Shown: in pieces, positions 1 to 8,419 of the stretch | How positions within the stretch are numbered: position 1 is the stretch's first letter | Layout: the number at the start of each line of letters is the position of its first letter | DNA from: Candidatus Hydrogenedentota bacterium | GTDB taxonomy: Bacteria; Hydrogenedentota; Hydrogenedentia; Hydrogenedentales; SLHB01 | Length of the DNA stretch: 32,990 bases | Reading direction: 5' to 3' | Assembly: GCA_020849535.1 (NCBI GenBank) | Contig: JADLGB010000312.1 | Span: 1 to 32,990 of the forward strand | Position numbers and translations under genes: made by a program | The notes under the pieces: model-generated | What the model was told of the DNA's origin: nothing | The model's input: only the letters and a program-made list of their open reading frames with translations | The model's database searches: none

Positions 1-704
1 ACGCCGTGGATTGGCATATTGAAGAAGTCTTCGTGTTCATCCGCCTCGGCTTCGAGCTTGCCAGACACGCGCAGGAGTTTGCTCTGGCGCATGCGGACCT
101 TCGTGTGCACGGCGCGCAGCCCGCGCTCGAGCGCTTCCCAGTTCTCGATCGAGTGGATGTACTGCATGCCCTTCTCGGTGCGGAAACGTTCCGGCGGCAA
201 CTGGTGATTCGCGCCCAGCGGATGGTACAGGATGATCGGCCCCTCGAACGCATCGAGGATGGGGGCAATCTTCGCGCTGAAACTGTTCCAGAAATTGAAG
301 AGCAACAGGGCCTCAGGCTGCTTGGCTTGGACATCCGCGATGAACGCTTGAATGCCCGCGTCCGTGTAGATGGCCACGGGATCGATGTCCAGTGTGAGGT
401 CCAGAGACTGGGCGATGCCGTTCACCTTCTCCATGAACTTCGCCTGCTGCTCCTCGGGCAGATACTGGTTACCCGGCCACGTGAACCACTCGTGCTTGGC
501 CCACGAGTCTTCATTCTTGCCCTCGAGCACCACCTGCGCGGGCGGATAGAAGAACGCGCCGCGCACCAGCCCCGGCTGCTTCTTTTTGGGAGACGCCTGG
601 AGGTTCAGCGCGGCCTGGGCCGCCCCCACTTGCGGCAGCATTCCCAGCGCCGCGAATGCCGACATGGACTTCAAGAAGGTCCTTCGATTCCATTGTGTCG
701 TCAT
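1..704 (-). CDS. Tat-exported protein, N-terminal part (runs off left edge)
   Basis: The minus strand is open from an ATG at 704 to the window edge (234 codons, no stop). The start follows an AGGGGG ribosome site 8 nt upstream. The N-terminus has a twin-arginine signal (NRRTFLK at residues 6-12), a hydrophobic stretch (SAFAALGMLPQVGA) and a likely cleavage near AQA, so the product should be exported folded. The mature part shows alternating strands and helices, with LLLFNFWNSF and GPIILYHPLGAN segments, which loosely recalls the N-terminal fold of fucose/arabinose isomerase-like proteins seen as Tat substrates in planctomycete-type genomes. That resemblance is from memory and weak. No catalytic motif can be assigned because the C-terminal half is outside the window. 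It is transcribed away from the toxin-antitoxin pair. Confidence 0.75.
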   Translation of the reverse strand, partial: MTTQWNRRTFLKSMSAFAALGMLPQVGAAQAALNLQASPKKKQPGLVRGAFFYPPAQVVLEGKNEDSWAKHEWFTWPGNQYLPEEQQAKFMEKVNGIAQSLDLTLDIDPVAIYTDAGIQAFIADVQAKQPEALLLFNFWNSFSAKIAPILDAFEGPIILYHPLGANHQLPPERFRTEKGMQYIHSIENWEALERGLRAVHTKVRMRQSKLLRVSGKLEAEADEHEDFFNMPIHG

Positions 705-817
705 GATGCGTTCCCCCTGTGTCTTCGAGCCCGGAAGTCAAGGAGCCCCAGGGCTCCATTGCGGCCTGGTCCATCCCCCGATGGACACGGCCCAACCCTA
801 AGTATACACCCATAACC

Positions 818-837
818 GGCGGGACGCCTGTCCCGCC
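818..837. repeat. Perfect short hairpin between the Tat gene and the toxin-antitoxin pair
   Basis: An 8-bp inverted repeat, arms GGCGGGAC and GTCCCGCC with a GCCT loop, lies in the divergent intergenic region. No T-tract follows on either strand, so it is not a standard terminator. It shares an ACCGGCG lead-in and a CCCAC tail with the hairpin at 1523-1540. Confidence 0.5.
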
Positions 838-898
838 CACCATTCCGCGCCCCGCGCGTGGGCTCCATGCAAGTTCTCGCCGCGACTTTGGATTGTGA

Positions 899-904
899 TA
901 GAAT
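899..904 (+). promoter_or_regulatory. Putative -10 box of the toxin-antitoxin pair, leaderless arrangement
   Basis: TAGAAT (5 of 6 matches to TATAAT) ends 6 nt before the ATG at 911, so transcription would begin at or next to the start codon. No Shine-Dalgarno sequence precedes the ATG, which fits a leaderless mRNA. No convincing -35 box is seen. Confidence 0.4.
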
Positions 905-910
905 AACGCC

Positions 911-1120
911 ATGAGCAGACGAATGACCGTCCAAGAAATACTTCCTCTCATAGCCGATCTGACGTTGCTCGAGCGGCTTCGTTTGGTTCGTCTAATCGTT
1001 GAGCAACCGGGCGTCGACGAAGCGGCCATTTACAAGATTCTGCCTTCCGGTCGCAATGAGTTCTCTAGCGATGAAGACTCACTTGGATGGGAGTCAGAAG
1101 GGTGGGAGGATCTCGATTGA
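911..1120 (+). CDS. Small antitoxin-like protein upstream of MazF
   Basis: This encodes 69 residues. The N-terminus (MTVQEILPLIADLTLLERLRLVRLIVEQ) is a helical segment of the type found in small proteins that precede PemK/MazF toxins. The C-terminus is strongly acidic (SSDEDSLGWESEGWEDLD), as expected for an antitoxin tail that wraps a basic toxin. It would neutralise the downstream toxin and probably repress the promoter, although no clear DNA-binding fold can be named. Its TGA stop overlaps the TTG start of the toxin. The assignment rests on position and size more than on sequence. The start lacks a ribosome site and lies 6 nt from a TAGAAT box. Confidence 0.6.
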   Translation: MSRRMTVQEILPLIADLTLLERLRLVRLIVEQPGVDEAAIYKILPSGRNEFSSDEDSLGWESEGWEDLD

Positions 1121-1446
1121 GACGGGGCGAGATCCGATGGTACACGTTTCGACTTCCAGACAAACGCCGCCCCGTATTGATTCTCACGCGCGAGGAGGTC
1201 ATTGAAGGCCTCAATGAGATCATTGTTGTACCAGCCACGCGAACCATTCGTGGATTGTCGAGCGAGGTATTTCTGACGGTCGATGATGGCATGCCAGCGG
1301 TCTGCGCCTTGAACTTCGATCATGTGTCGCTGGCGCAGCGGAGTCGCATCGGTTCACTCATTTGTGTGTTACCCGAAACGAGGTGGTCTGAGGTGTGGCA
1401 GGCAATTCTCGTGGCATGTGGGTTTTCGAGTGATGAGCTTGCGTAG
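1117..1446 (+). CDS. MazF/PemK-family endoribonuclease toxin
   Basis: The family cleaves mRNA at short sequence motifs. The 109-residue product starts RRGEIRWYTF and continues with KRRPVLILTRE and EIIVVPATRTIRG, which are the conserved first strands, the Arg-Pro-Val segment and the Pro-x-Thr segment of the PemK-like SH3 barrel. A later segment (VCALNFDHVSLAQRSRIGSLICVL) matches the usual second half. I chose the TTG at 1117, 30 nt inside the longest frame, because GGGAGGA sits 6 nt upstream and because the resulting N-terminus matches the family. It overlaps the antitoxin stop (ATTGA), so translation of the pair is probably coupled. Length is normal for the family. Which RNA motif it cuts cannot be read from sequence. 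Confidence 0.85.
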   Translation: MRRGEIRWYTFRLPDKRRPVLILTREEVIEGLNEIIVVPATRTIRGLSSEVFLTVDDGMPAVCALNFDHVSLAQRSRIGSLICVLPETRWSEVWQAILVACGFSSDELA

Positions 1447-1905
1447 CTGCCGAATAGAACTCACAACGTAGGGGATAACTCCCGCATTAACTTTCATATC
1501 AATATTGGTCTTTTCATCCATGACCGGCGAGGGCGCCGGTCCCACACGTATCGGGCCCACGCTAATTGAACCCGCACCTGTCGCCATTCGGGCCAATCCC
1601 CACGCGTCCGGCACACCGCTGTTTCTTGCGAACGTCTTTAGGGCGCCGTTACCAAAATGACGAATGGAAGACTGAAACCCGGACATCCGGGATTCCTTGA
1701 AGATCCGAAGTGTCCAGCATTACCACTTTTGCCCTCGGTTCCATACAACCTGCCAGGGGAAATGCTCAATCTTGATGGAGGATTCCGTGAAAAACTAGGA
1801 TGGAACTCGTGCCGATGCGGTTCTGGGAGCCTTGCTCCTGTGGCGAGAGTTCGGATCTGTATAGCTGGAAACCCGCCCGCGATGGGCCTGTAAGGAGGCG
1901 ACACC
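1447..1905. other. Gene-free stretch with two short hairpins
   Basis: About 460 bp separate the toxin gene from the M24 gene. Open frames here are short, low in hydrophobic order and lack ribosome sites, so I see no gene. Two hairpins stand out (1523-1540 and 1678-1691, the latter with CCCGGA/TCCGGG arms). A strong ribosome site for the next gene (TAAGGAGG) closes the region. No clear sigma-70 promoter for the downstream operon was found, although a TATAGC at 1860-1865 is possible. Confidence 0.45.
1523..1540. repeat. Perfect 7-bp hairpin
   Basis: Arms ACCGGCG and CGCCGGT enclose an AGGG loop, followed by CCCAC. There is no T-tract. Its flanks resemble those of the hairpin at 818-837, so both may belong to one small palindromic repeat family. 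Confidence 0.45.
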
Positions 1906-3072
1906 ATGGGATACCTCAGTCAGGAAGAGCGTGATATCCGCCTTTCCAAAGTCCAGGCGATACTCAAGGCGAAAGACCTCGACCTCGCCCTGGTCTACTA
2001 TGATGAGTTCAACATCGGTAACGGGTGGTATCTCACCGGGTGGTGCCCGCAGTTCGAGAGCGGCTCGGTGCTGATCTTGAAAGACGGCAGCGCCATGCTG
2101 CTCGGTGGTCCGGAGAGCGAACCCTTCGCCAAGCTCGACAGCGCCATCACCGACACGCGCAACTTCCCGGTGTTCATGGTTCCCGATGAGGAGTACCCGA
2201 ACGCGACCATCACGGATTTTCCCACCCTCTTCAAGGAACTCAAGGATCGAGAAGGCACGATTCGCCGCGCGGGCCTCGTGGGCGGCGGCCGCATGCCGGC
2301 CGATTGCTATCGGCAAATCACCGAAGGCTTCAAGGGCGTGGAACTCGTCGACATCACGAATGAATACGTTTCGCTGCGCTACGACAAGTCGCCATGGGAG
2401 CGCGATCAGATCCGGGCGGCGTTTGGCCTCGCGGATCACTGCTACGATGCGATGCTCAAGGCCATCGCGCCCGGCACGATGGAAATCGAAGTCGCGGCGG
2501 CGGGCGAATATGCCGCGCGCAGCCGTGGCGCCACGGGTTTTGGTTTCAGCGCCATTGTCGGGTCCGGCGCGCGCGCGAACGCCGTCGTGCCCACCGCCAC
2601 CACGAAACGGATGGAAGCCGGCGAAATGGTGATGATCGGTCTTGCGCCGAAGGTTCAAGGCTACGCGGGCGTGATGGGGCATTCGCTTCCCGTGTCGGGC
2701 AAGCGAACGGCCTCCCAGGACGCGTGCCTGAGCCACCTCAAAGAAGTGTTCCGCCTGACCAAGGCGCAATTGCAGCCGGGCCGTGCGGGCCGCGAGATCG
2801 ATGCCCCAGGCCGGGCGTACTACAAGAAACACGATTTGCTGAAGTACTTGGTGTGCCCCTTCGCGCATACCATCGGCCTGCACGAGGCCGAGTCGCCCTT
2901 CTTCGGTCCCAACAGCGATGACGTGCTGAAACCGGGCATGTGCGTTTGTATCGACGTGAGCTTCTTCGGGCATCCCGAATGGAACGGGGCGCGGATCGAA
3001 ACCGGCTACGAGATCACGGACAAAGGCCCGGTTCCTTTCAGCCCCAAGATGGACGCCTTGCTCACGGGGTGA
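1906..3072 (+). CDS. Creatinase-like M24-family protein lacking the two metal-binding Asp residues
   Basis: This 388-residue protein has the two-part M24 architecture: an N-terminal creatinase/prolidase domain (about 10-150) and a C-terminal pita-bread domain (about 165-385). In metal-dependent members five residues (Asp, Asp, His, Glu, Glu) hold two metals. Here the first Asp position falls on Gly245 (MIGLAPKVQGY), the second on Val256/Met257, the His is kept (His321, AHTIG), the first Glu is Asp350 (CIDVSF) and the last Glu is kept (Glu365, ARIETGY). Creatinase, which splits C-N bonds without metal, also lacks the Asp ligands, so a metal-free hydrolase is more likely than an aminopeptidase. 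No signal peptide is visible, so it should be cytoplasmic. AAGGAGG lies 7 nt before the ATG. It opens a four-gene block with a glycosidase and a symporter. The substrate is unknown. Confidence 0.75.
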   Translation: MGYLSQEERDIRLSKVQAILKAKDLDLALVYYDEFNIGNGWYLTGWCPQFESGSVLILKDGSAMLLGGPESEPFAKLDSAITDTRNFPVFMVPDEEYPNATITDFPTLFKELKDREGTIRRAGLVGGGRMPADCYRQITEGFKGVELVDITNEYVSLRYDKSPWERDQIRAAFGLADHCYDAMLKAIAPGTMEIEVAAAGEYAARSRGATGFGFSAIVGSGARANAVVPTATTKRMEAGEMVMIGLAPKVQGYAGVMGHSLPVSGKRTASQDACLSHLKEVFRLTKAQLQPGRAGREIDAPGRAYYKKHDLLKYLVCPFAHTIGLHEAESPFFGPNSDDVLKPGMCVCIDVSFFGHPEWNGARIETGYEITDKGPVPFSPKMDALLTG

Positions 3073-3160
3073 CCACAACGGCGATTCAAGCCTCTGTCTG
3101 ATGTCGAAAGTAGGTTCGTGCCGCAACCCGATACGTGCCTGCGGAAACCGGAGCTTCGCC

Positions 3161-5473
3161 TTGAGTCTGCTCATGTGCCGACCACGCATCTGGTGCCGGG
3201 CAGCCGCACTGTTGCTGTGCGGCATGGCCGCCGTTGCGGGTCCGTTTCACGACGATTTCGCGGCAAGCCCCTTTTCACGCCTTTCCAGGGACTACTTCGA
3301 TCGTTTCGCATTGGACACGCATGCGGAGCCCGCCGGGAACGAGACCCTTGTCACTGCGACGTGGCGCATTCTTCTTCCAGAGGACGCGGACTCTGTCACG
3401 GAACTGATGGCCAGTCATCTCGGCGACTTTCTGCGTGAACGCATGGGCTTGGTACTGCCCATACTGCGATATCCCAAGGAGAGTCTTTCCGGAGAAGCCA
3501 ACGCGATTATCCTGATTGACGCAGGAGCGGAGGCGAACTACACGCCGGAAAGTTTCGCCATCACGGTCACTGCGGACCAAGTCCGTGTGTCCGGCAACAG
3601 TTCGGCGGGATTGCGTGATGGCATTGTGAAACTTGTCGACCGCATGGGCTTTCGCGAGGGCCCCATCCTGACGCAGGGGAAAGTTGACTACAGGCCACGC
3701 CTGGGGTTGCGGGTCGGGTTCAAGCCGACCCTGGGAACGATGCGCGACGTGGTGTTCAATGGATACAACGGCGTCACCACGGGCATGACGGACCTCTACA
3801 AATTGTCCAGCTCGCAGTGCATCCCCGAACTCGTGGAGCTTCAGGACCCGGAATACCGTGAGCGCGTGACCTGGGAGCGCCAGGATGCCCATCGGCATGG
3901 ATTGAAGACCTATTGCTACGTGCACACCATGACCAAGTTCGCCGAGGACGCGCCCATCTTCGCGGTGCATCCGGAGATTCGCGGCGTGCGCACGTGGCAA
4001 GCGGACGGACTCTTCACCCTGTGCACCGAAGCGCCTCTCGTGAAGCAGTTCCTCAGGGAAAGTGTCCAAGGGCTGTTTCGAGACGACCCCGATTTGGATG
4101 GACTGCTGCTCATCATCGGCGGCGAAGGTTTCTATCACTGCTACATGCGTCCCTACGGCGTCGAGAAAGGCGACACCACGTGCGCGCGCTGCAAGCCTCT
4201 CGGCGCGGATACGGTCGTGGCGAACCTGTGTAATTGGCTTGCCGAGTCTGCGCGTGAAGTCAATCCCCAGGCCGAGATTGTGGTCTGGCCTTACTCGGCG
4301 GTGCATGTGTGGTCTTCAGACATGGCCCAGAGCGGTTTCCTGCGCAAGCTGATGCCCGGCGTTGCGCTGCTAACGGAGATCGAGAAGGACGAGGTGCTCC
4401 TCAAACCGGAGGGCGTGCAGAAAGCCATCTGGGACTACAGCATTGACCTTATCGGCCCGGGTGCCCGAGCGAAGGAGCAGATTTCCCTTTGCCGCTCGCT
4501 GGGTCTCCCTGTCTACTTGAAAAGTGAGCCGGAGCTTGCCTTCGAGGCATCCGGGTTGCCGCACATCCCGTGCATGGACCGCTGGGCAGCCCGCGCCGAT
4601 GCGCTGGCGTCGAGCGGAGCCACGGGTGCCTGGGTGTTCCCCGCGTATCTGCCGCACCGCGGCACCAGTACCTCCGAAGTCCACAAATTCCTGTGGTGGG
4701 AACCGGTCACCGGACGTGAAGCCCTGCTGGCGCAGTTCGCGGCGCGGCTGGCGGGAAAGGAAGCCGGCCCGCATCTGCGCGAAGCGTGGCGGCTGGTCTC
4801 GGAGGCGATCGAGTACTCCCCCGAGATTCCGCCCTACTACAACGGCCCGCACTATTTCGGCCCGGCCCATCCGATGTGTGCCGACCCCGATGCCCAACTA
4901 CCACGCGAGTTTTACGGACAGTATGGCTACTATGCGGAGGTCAATCCCGATTTGGTGGCCGTTCCGCGTCCCACTTTCGTCTCCATCCCAACCGGAAATG
5001 AGATGGTCTTTCCAAAGTTCTACCGTCAGATGGAAGATCACCTGAAGAAGGCTGTCGATGCCATTACGCACGCCGAACCGCTCGTGGACGACGCGCACCG
5101 GCTCACGTTCGATTCCGAAGCGCTGATGGTGCGCTGGTTCTATCACGTCGCGCGCACCGAGGCGAACTTCTACGATTCATTTCTGTTGCGTCGGGAGCTG
5201 GGGCGCCAACTCGAGCGCGTCGAGAATGGCGCCACACTCACCGCCGAGGAGCGCGACGCGGCCAACGCGCAAATGACGCGCTGGGATGAGATTCTCCGGG
5301 ATGAACTGGCCAACGCTCAGGAAGCGTTGCCGGTCATGGAAGCCGACATGCGGCTCGATTTCAAGTATATGGGATACTGTCCGGGCCCCGAGATGATCCG
5401 GGCGAAGATTGCCATACTTCAGAAGGAGATCGACGAGTATCTGCCTTCGGTTGTGGTCCGGCTCGGACGTTGA
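3161..5473 (+). CDS. Secreted GH20-like glycoside hydrolase family protein
   Basis: A signal peptide (basic RPRIWCR, hydrophobic AAALLLCGMAAVA) precedes a mature protein of about 745 residues. The first 150 mature residues end in ESFAITVTADQVRVSGNSSAGLRDGIVKLVD, the pattern of the zincin-like domain found ahead of GH20 and GH67 barrels. YRPRLGLRVGFKP then opens a TIM barrel. A strand ending in IIGGEGF lies where GH20 enzymes carry the catalytic Asp-Glu pair, but only the Glu appears. A helical C-terminal region follows. I chose TTG at 3161 because CGGAG lies 7 nt before it; an ATG at 3173 also keeps the signal peptide, and the ATG at 3101 lacks a ribosome site. With the symporter downstream, it would release sugars or modified sugars outside the cytoplasm. 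The exact family and substrate are not assignable from sequence alone. Confidence 0.65.
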   Translation: MSLLMCRPRIWCRAAALLLCGMAAVAGPFHDDFAASPFSRLSRDYFDRFALDTHAEPAGNETLVTATWRILLPEDADSVTELMASHLGDFLRERMGLVLPILRYPKESLSGEANAIILIDAGAEANYTPESFAITVTADQVRVSGNSSAGLRDGIVKLVDRMGFREGPILTQGKVDYRPRLGLRVGFKPTLGTMRDVVFNGYNGVTTGMTDLYKLSSSQCIPELVELQDPEYRERVTWERQDAHRHGLKTYCYVHTMTKFAEDAPIFAVHPEIRGVRTWQADGLFTLCTEAPLVKQFLRESVQGLFRDDPDLDGLLLIIGGEGFYHCYMRPYGVEKGDTTCARCKPLGADTVVANLCNWLAESAREVNPQAEIVVWPYSAVHVWSSDMAQSGFLRKLMPGVALLTEIEKDEVLLKPEGVQKAIWDYSIDLIGPGARAKEQISLCRSLGLPVYLKSEPELAFEASGLPHIPCMDRWAARADALASSGATGAWVFPAYLPHRGTSTSEVHKFLWWEPVTGREALLAQFAARLAGKEAGPHLREAWRLVSEAIEYSPEIPPYYNGPHYFGPAHPMCADPDAQLPREFYGQYGYYAEVNPDLVAVPRPTFVSIPTGNEMVFPKFYRQMEDHLKKAVDAITHAEPLVDDAHRLTFDSEALMVRWFYHVARTEANFYDSFLLRRELGRQLERVENGATLTAEERDAANAQMTRWDEILRDELANAQEALPVMEADMRLDFKYMGYCPGPEMIRAKIAILQKEIDEYLPSVVVRLGR

Positions 5474-5507
5474 TGCCGGCAAGCATTGGAAAGGAACAGG
5501 TGGTGCA

Positions 5508-6542
5508 ATGTTGAAGGCCCTGCGAGCACATGACCCACAGACAATAGAACTCCTCTGCGGCAAGGGCAGTGTCCTGATTCCACCATCGCTGGCTGGCCGC
5601 ATCTTCTGCCAGCTCGACGGCGAACTGGTGCACCGGCTGGATGCGACGGCCCTGCAGAATCCGTCCCCAACGCAGTACGACAACCTCGGAGGGAACTCCC
5701 TTTGGCCCGCGCCAGAGGGCGGCCCGTTCGCGTTCAACTATCCCCCGGATCGGGGTGACTGGATGGTGCAGGACGGCATCGCCAAAGATGTGCCCCGCGT
5801 TTCCAGGCAGAGCGGGAACCGCGCCGTCGTGGAGAAGCGCATCACGCTCACCAACCGGAAGGGCGTGACGTTGCACCTGAACTACCGCAGGGTGGTGACC
5901 GTGCCGGAGGACATGACCTTCGTCAAGGGATATCGCGTGGACGCGATGTGTTACCACACCGAAGACATCTTCGAGCCGCTGGAAGAGCATAGCGCCGACG
6001 ACGTGCTTCTGGCGCCGTGGTCGCTCGAGCAGTTTCCCGGCGCGGAGGGCATCGTGGCCTTTGGAAAGGTGGTGGAAACGAAGGACGCGCTGAATTGCGA
6101 CTTCTATGGAGATCCCGGCGACCGGATCGCGTGGCGGCCAGGCCACTTCATCTTCCGGCTTGGGGGAACGGCGCGGTATCAGATCGGCGTGAAGGTCCAA
6201 AGCAGGCCGGAGTGCATCGGGGCCTTGGACTTGCGGCGCTCGATGTTATTCCTTCGCAAGACGGAGGTCCAACCCGGGGTCTACTTCAACATCGCCGACA
6301 ACGAGCAGACCGATGGCCCGTACTCCACCGCCGACATGTACAGCATTTTCAACGGCGGCGAACTCGGGTTCTTCGAACTCGAAACCATCGGCGCCATGTA
6401 CGAGACAGACGGGCGGGCCGGCATCTGTACCTTGCCCTCCGAAACGTTGATTCTGAAAGGCGACCGGGAAGAACTGCTTCGCTATCTCACGGAGCAGGAA
6501 GCGCTGCAACTGAATCTCTCGGACTGGCCTGCCATGGACTGA
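5508..6542 (+). CDS. Uncharacterised beta-rich protein (DUF6786-like)
   Basis: The product has 344 residues, no signal peptide and no membrane segment. It is rich in beta strands and aromatic residues, with GGNSLWPAPEGGPFAFNYPP near residue 65 and a VYFNIADNEQTDGPYSTADMYSIFNGG segment near 270. The pattern suggests a galactose-mutarotase-like beta-sandwich, and I recall similar proteins under DUF6786, but neither is proved here. The start is the ATG at 5508, with CAGGTGG 4 nt upstream and AAGGA a little further. It lies 34 bp after the glycosidase and 56 bp before the symporter, so it is very likely co-transcribed and may handle the anomeric state or binding of the released sugar. The enzymatic role is unknown. 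Confidence 0.6.
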   Translation: MLKALRAHDPQTIELLCGKGSVLIPPSLAGRIFCQLDGELVHRLDATALQNPSPTQYDNLGGNSLWPAPEGGPFAFNYPPDRGDWMVQDGIAKDVPRVSRQSGNRAVVEKRITLTNRKGVTLHLNYRRVVTVPEDMTFVKGYRVDAMCYHTEDIFEPLEEHSADDVLLAPWSLEQFPGAEGIVAFGKVVETKDALNCDFYGDPGDRIAWRPGHFIFRLGGTARYQIGVKVQSRPECIGALDLRRSMLFLRKTEVQPGVYFNIADNEQTDGPYSTADMYSIFNGGELGFFELETIGAMYETDGRAGICTLPSETLILKGDREELLRYLTEQEALQLNLSDWPAMD

Positions 6543-6598
6543 GCGTGGTCTTCGCGCGGGCGCGGGCCTATGCACACAGGCAAAGGAGTTGGAGAAGC

Positions 6599-8419
6599 AT
6601 GAAACTGGATCTCCTCGATTGGACGGTCATCACTGCTTCCCTGATGTTCTCCCTGCTCGTGGGCATCTACTACACCAAGCGGGCTAGCCGCAGCCTGCGC
6701 GAGTTTTTCACGGCGGAGGGCAGCCTGCCCTGGTGGCTGGTGGGTACGTCGATGGTGGCCACGACCTTTGCCGCCGACACGCCGCTCGTGGTGTCGGGAC
6801 TCGTGCGCAAAGGCGGCATCTTCGAGAATTGGCTGTGGTGGAGCGCCCTGATGGGCGGCATGCTTACCGTGTACTTCTTCGCGGGCCTCTGGCGGCGCGC
6901 GGAGCTGCTGACGGATGTCGAGTTCGTGGAGCTACGCTACGAGGGCAAGTCCGCGGCCGTGTTGCGCGCGTTCGGCGCCGTGTATTACGGAGTGCTTGTG
7001 AACTGCATCGTGATGGGCTGGGTCACGCTGGCCATGAGCAAGATCCTCTACGTGATGATGGGCTGGGACAAGGTGTTCTCCGTGGCAATTCTCGTGGTCC
7101 TGACGCTCAGCTACACCATGCTCTCGGGATACTGGGGCGTGGTTGTGACGGATTTCTTCCAGTTCGCGCTCGCGATGCTTGGAGCCATTGCCCTCATGGT
7201 CATCGTCTTGGTCCACCTGGGCGGTCCTGTCGCCATGGTGGAGCAGGTGCTGGACGCACCCGGGGTCGATCCGAAAGTCCTTCACTTTGTGCCCGATTTT
7301 CGCACAGCCACGGACCTCGCCATCACCACCTTCGTCGTGCAAATGGCCTTGCTATGGTGGGCGACCGGGCAGGGGAGCGGCTATCTCGCCCAGCGCCTCT
7401 TCTCGGCCCGGGACGAGCGGCACGCCGCCAAAGCCTTCCTGTGGTTCAACATTGCTCACTACATGCTCAGGCCATGGCCGTGGATCGTCGTCGGGCTGGC
7501 GTCGCTGGTGTACTTCCCGCTTCAGACAGGCGAGGACCACGAACTCGCCTATCCGAAGATGATCGCGGAACTCATGCCGTCCGGGCTGCGTGGCCTCATG
7601 GTGGCTTCGCTCTTCGCGGCCTTCATGAGCACCTTGAGCACGCAACTAAATTGGGGCGCCTCGTACATGGTCAGCGACCTGTACAAACGCTTCTTCGTGC
7701 GCAATGCCTCCGAACGTCACTACGTGAATGTCTCCCGTCTGCTCATGCTCATACTGATGCTTATTGGCGCGCTCGCGGCGTGGCAGTCGGACAATGTGGC
7801 CAAGGTATGGATCTACCTGATGACTATTGGCGCGGGGGGCGCCTTTGTGGGCCTTCTCCGGTGGTACTGGTGGCGCGTCAACGCGTGGGCGGAAATAGGC
7901 GCGATGGTCAGCTCGCTCATCGTGGCGAACGGCAATCTGCTATGCAGGCTGCTTGCCGCTGTCGGCCTGGTCAACCCGGGGACCATGGAGCGCATCGAAT
8001 GGTTCTATGCATCCGACACCTATGCCATTCGATTCGTATTCATCACCGCCGTCTGCACGGTCTTCTGGGTGCTTGTCATGTACGTGACTCCGCCGGTTTC
8101 GTCTGGTCATCTGGAGCGATTCTACCTGCGCGTACGGCCCGGCGGGTGGTGGGGCTCCGTTGCCCAACGTCACCCGGAGATTCGGGCGGCTTCAGCACTT
8201 CGAGGTTGGCTGGGCTGGTTCGCGGGAACTGTCTGCGTGTACACCGGTTTGTTTGGGGTCGGGTACCTGTGTATCGGGCGCTACGGTAGCGCCGTGCCTT
8301 TGCTTGTGCTGTGTGCGGTGAGCGGCAAGTTCATGATCGACAACATGCCCCGCGAAGACACCGTGCCGGAGCAGCCGCTCGTACTACCGGAGACGTCGCA
8401 GACTTCGGCTCACGAGTGA
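6599..8419 (+). CDS. Sodium:solute symporter (SSS/SLC5 family)
   Basis: The 606-residue product has about 13 hydrophobic helices. The first (WTVITASLMFSLLVGIYYTKR) is followed by LREFFTAEGSLPWWLVGTSMVATTFAADTP, the signature start of the SSS fold in which helix 1 carries sodium-site residues. SLFAAFMSTLSTQLNWGASYMVSDLYKRF is the conserved helix-8 region, with the paired Ser/Thr expected at the second sodium site. The protein would import a sugar or other small organic solute using the sodium gradient. The frame is open 194 codons further upstream, but AAAGGAG and GGAG just before the ATG at 6599, and the SSS-like N-terminus, fix the start. It ends the catabolic block, and its last 10 bp overlap the end of the convergent AraC-type gene. 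Substrate is inferred only from the neighbouring glycosidase. Confidence 0.88.
   Translation: MKLDLLDWTVITASLMFSLLVGIYYTKRASRSLREFFTAEGSLPWWLVGTSMVATTFAADTPLVVSGLVRKGGIFENWLWWSALMGGMLTVYFFAGLWRRAELLTDVEFVELRYEGKSAAVLRAFGAVYYGVLVNCIVMGWVTLAMSKILYVMMGWDKVFSVAILVVLTLSYTMLSGYWGVVVTDFFQFALAMLGAIALMVIVLVHLGGPVAMVEQVLDAPGVDPKVLHFVPDFRTATDLAITTFVVQMALLWWATGQGSGYLAQRLFSARDERHAAKAFLWFNIAHYMLRPWPWIVVGLASLVYFPLQTGEDHELAYPKMIAELMPSGLRGLMVASLFAAFMSTLSTQLNWGASYMVSDLYKRFFVRNASERHYVNVSRLLMLILMLIGALAAWQSDNVAKVWIYLMTIGAGGAFVGLLRWYWWRVNAWAEIGAMVSSLIVANGNLLCRLLAAVGLVNPGTMERIEWFYASDTYAIRFVFITAVCTVFWVLVMYVTPPVSSGHLERFYLRVRPGGWWGSVAQRHPEIRAASALRGWLGWFAGTVCVYTGLFGVGYLCIGRYGSAVPLLVLCAVSGKFMIDNMPREDTVPEQPLVLPETSQTSAHE

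Noticed and set aside
1657..1893. Plus-strand frame of 78 codons before the M24 gene.
   Set aside because: No ribosome site, no recognisable domain, and Cys/Pro/Gly-rich composition typical of non-coding GC-rich sequence.
6017..6598. In-frame extension of the symporter by 194 codons.
   Set aside because: It lies inside the preceding gene in another frame, is Arg-rich without domain pattern, and the ATG at 6599 has a good ribosome site and an SSS-like N-terminus.
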